A model generated the notes under the pieces. That model searched no databases. It was not told where the DNA came from and worked only from the letters and a program-made list of their open reading frames with translations. A program made the translations under genes and the position numbers. From the NCBI GenBank assembly GCA_014384025.1, contig JACNGQ010000162.1:1-64000 (forward strand): a stretch of DNA of 64,000 nt, given 5' to 3'. Of this stretch, positions 63,357 through 64,000 are shown one piece after another (the stretch's first letter is position 1; every line of letters begins with the position of its first letter). This DNA comes from Planctomycetota bacterium. GTDB taxonomy: Bacteria > Planctomycetota > Phycisphaerae > Sedimentisphaerales > Anaerobacaceae.

Positions 63357-64000
63357 TTATGTAGCTTGGAATTGCCGAGAACCTTTTGGTAATGTAATCC
63401 AGAACTTGGTCCCGGTATCCTCTATGCTGTCAATCCATATTTTTCCGCCATGTCTTTCCACAATATATTTTGCTATCGATAGCCCCAGGCCGGTACCGTC
63501 TTTTTGAAATTTTCGGGCGTTACTTGCTCTGAAGAACTCGTCAAATACATCTTCAAGCTCATCTGCAGGTATCCCGATACCTGTATCTGCGATTTCGATG
63601 ACCACACAATCCATTCCGTTTTTTGCACCTATTGTGACCGTACCTTTTTCTGGTGTATATCTTATTGCATTGAGCAGTAAGTTTGTGAACACTTCTTCGA
63701 TGGAAAACTGGTTGCCGGAGATTGTATCTACTGACGAATCAACGTCGCAATTTAGTATTATCGATTTATCTTCAGCCTTTGTTCTGACAGCGGCAACTGC
63801 ATTGTGTACGGTATCTCTCAATGGGAAAACATCTATTTCCAGTTTGTCGTTCAGTCGCATTTGTGTCAGCTTCAATAGTGTTTTCACAAAGTTGGTAAGC
63901 TTTATGGTTCGTGTGTATGCACGATCTACAAACTCTACCTTCTGCTCGTCATGCGGATCGACCACTTTATTTACTACCATACCCAGGCAACTCTGTATAG
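63357..64000 (-). CDS. Sensor histidine kinase, N-terminus beyond the window
   Basis: The frame stays open to the right edge, so only the C-terminal 214 or so residues are seen. They begin inside the HisKA dimerisation helices (IQSCLGMVV at the edge, RTIKLTNFVKTLLKLTQM). The ATPase domain follows with NLLLNAIRYT (N box), DTGIGIP (G1), FDEFFRA (F box) and GTGLGLSIAKYIVERHGG (G2), ending in KFWITLP. The phosphorylated histidine should lie just outside the window. It precedes the cytochrome operon on the same strand by 62 bases and may regulate it. Confidence 0.92.
   Translation of the reverse strand, partial: IQSCLGMVVNKVVDPHDEQKVEFVDRAYTRTIKLTNFVKTLLKLTQMRLNDKLEIDVFPLRDTVHNAVAAVRTKAEDKSIILNCDVDSSVDTISGNQFSIEEVFTNLLLNAIRYTPEKGTVTIGAKNGMDCVVIEIADTGIGIPADELEDVFDEFFRASNARKFQKDGTGLGLSIAKYIVERHGGKIWIDSIEDTGTKFWITLPKGSRQFQAT

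Overview
The window looks like a chromosomal piece of a Planctomycetota bacterium, most plausibly of the Phycisphaerae/Sedimentisphaerales type and probably from an anoxic, polysaccharide-rich habitat. This rests on the combination of families and not on any rRNA or marker gene: a prepilin-like protein with the GFTLIELLVVIAII leader, five Tat- or Sec-leader Gfo/Idh/MocA oxidoreductases, an exported sulfatase, PQQ-like and PD40 beta-propellers, DUF3160, a membrane-anchored sigma factor, and multihaem cytochromes served by a Ccm apparatus. No tRNA, rRNA, CRISPR array, transposase or integrase was seen.

Layout. 0.3-3.7 kb holds single housekeeping-like genes (signal peptidase I, a prepilin-like protein, a small Cys-motif protein, a HlyIII membrane protein) separated by intergenic repeats. 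4.1-8.8 kb holds two Tat-exported Gfo/Idh/MocA proteins around a HEAT-repeat protein; the second oxidoreductase has a +1 frameshift. 8.9-10.7 kb holds an AT-rich exported alpha/beta-hydrolase with its own terminator. 10.8-19.1 kb is the most unusual block: a sigma-70 factor carrying its own transmembrane and extracytoplasmic domain, then an SBBP-propeller/CBM/discoidin protein, then four tandem copies of one propeller module, the last fused to a PHB-depolymerase-type esterase. A 50-bp sequence with a promoter-like layout is repeated upstream of the sigma gene and of the first target-like gene. 19.3-29.1 kb holds a YVTN-propeller/di-haem protein, an exported methyltransferase-fold/PQQ-propeller fusion paired with another Gfo/Idh/MocA protein, and a DUF3160/TolB-propeller protein.

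29.2-46.2 kb resembles a sulfated, uronate-containing polysaccharide utilisation region: a mannonate-dehydratase-like enolase-superfamily protein translationally coupled to a BASS-family transporter, a frameshifted sulfatase, a large discoidin-type surface protein, a BNR-4 propeller lipoprotein (a fold used by ulvan lyases), two further Gfo/Idh/MocA proteins, a sugar isomerase/epimerase-type TIM barrel and a GH2 beta-galactosidase lipoprotein.

46.4-64 kb, all on the minus strand, is signalling and electron transfer: a kinase-less Cache/PAS receptor, a hybrid histidine kinase and a CheY-like regulator; a cytochrome c maturation operon ccmE-ccmF-small ORF-unknown-ccmA-ccmB-ccmC-ccmD-like in which CcmE is the Cys-type (CxxxY) and no CcmG/H/I is present; a thioredoxin-fold/TPR fusion without redox cysteines; two multihaem cytochromes (about 15 and 12 haem sites, including CX3CH and CX4CH) around an unknown exported protein; and a histidine kinase that runs off the right edge. 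The Ccm genes would mature the neighbouring cytochromes, and the kinases are placed to regulate them.

Two small genes, the 48-aa CcmD-like protein and a 32-aa membrane protein, were found by reading the operon gaps directly. Many starts were set by Shine-Dalgarno position and are shorter than the longest open frame. All functions are inferred from sequence motifs read by eye; no database search was run.
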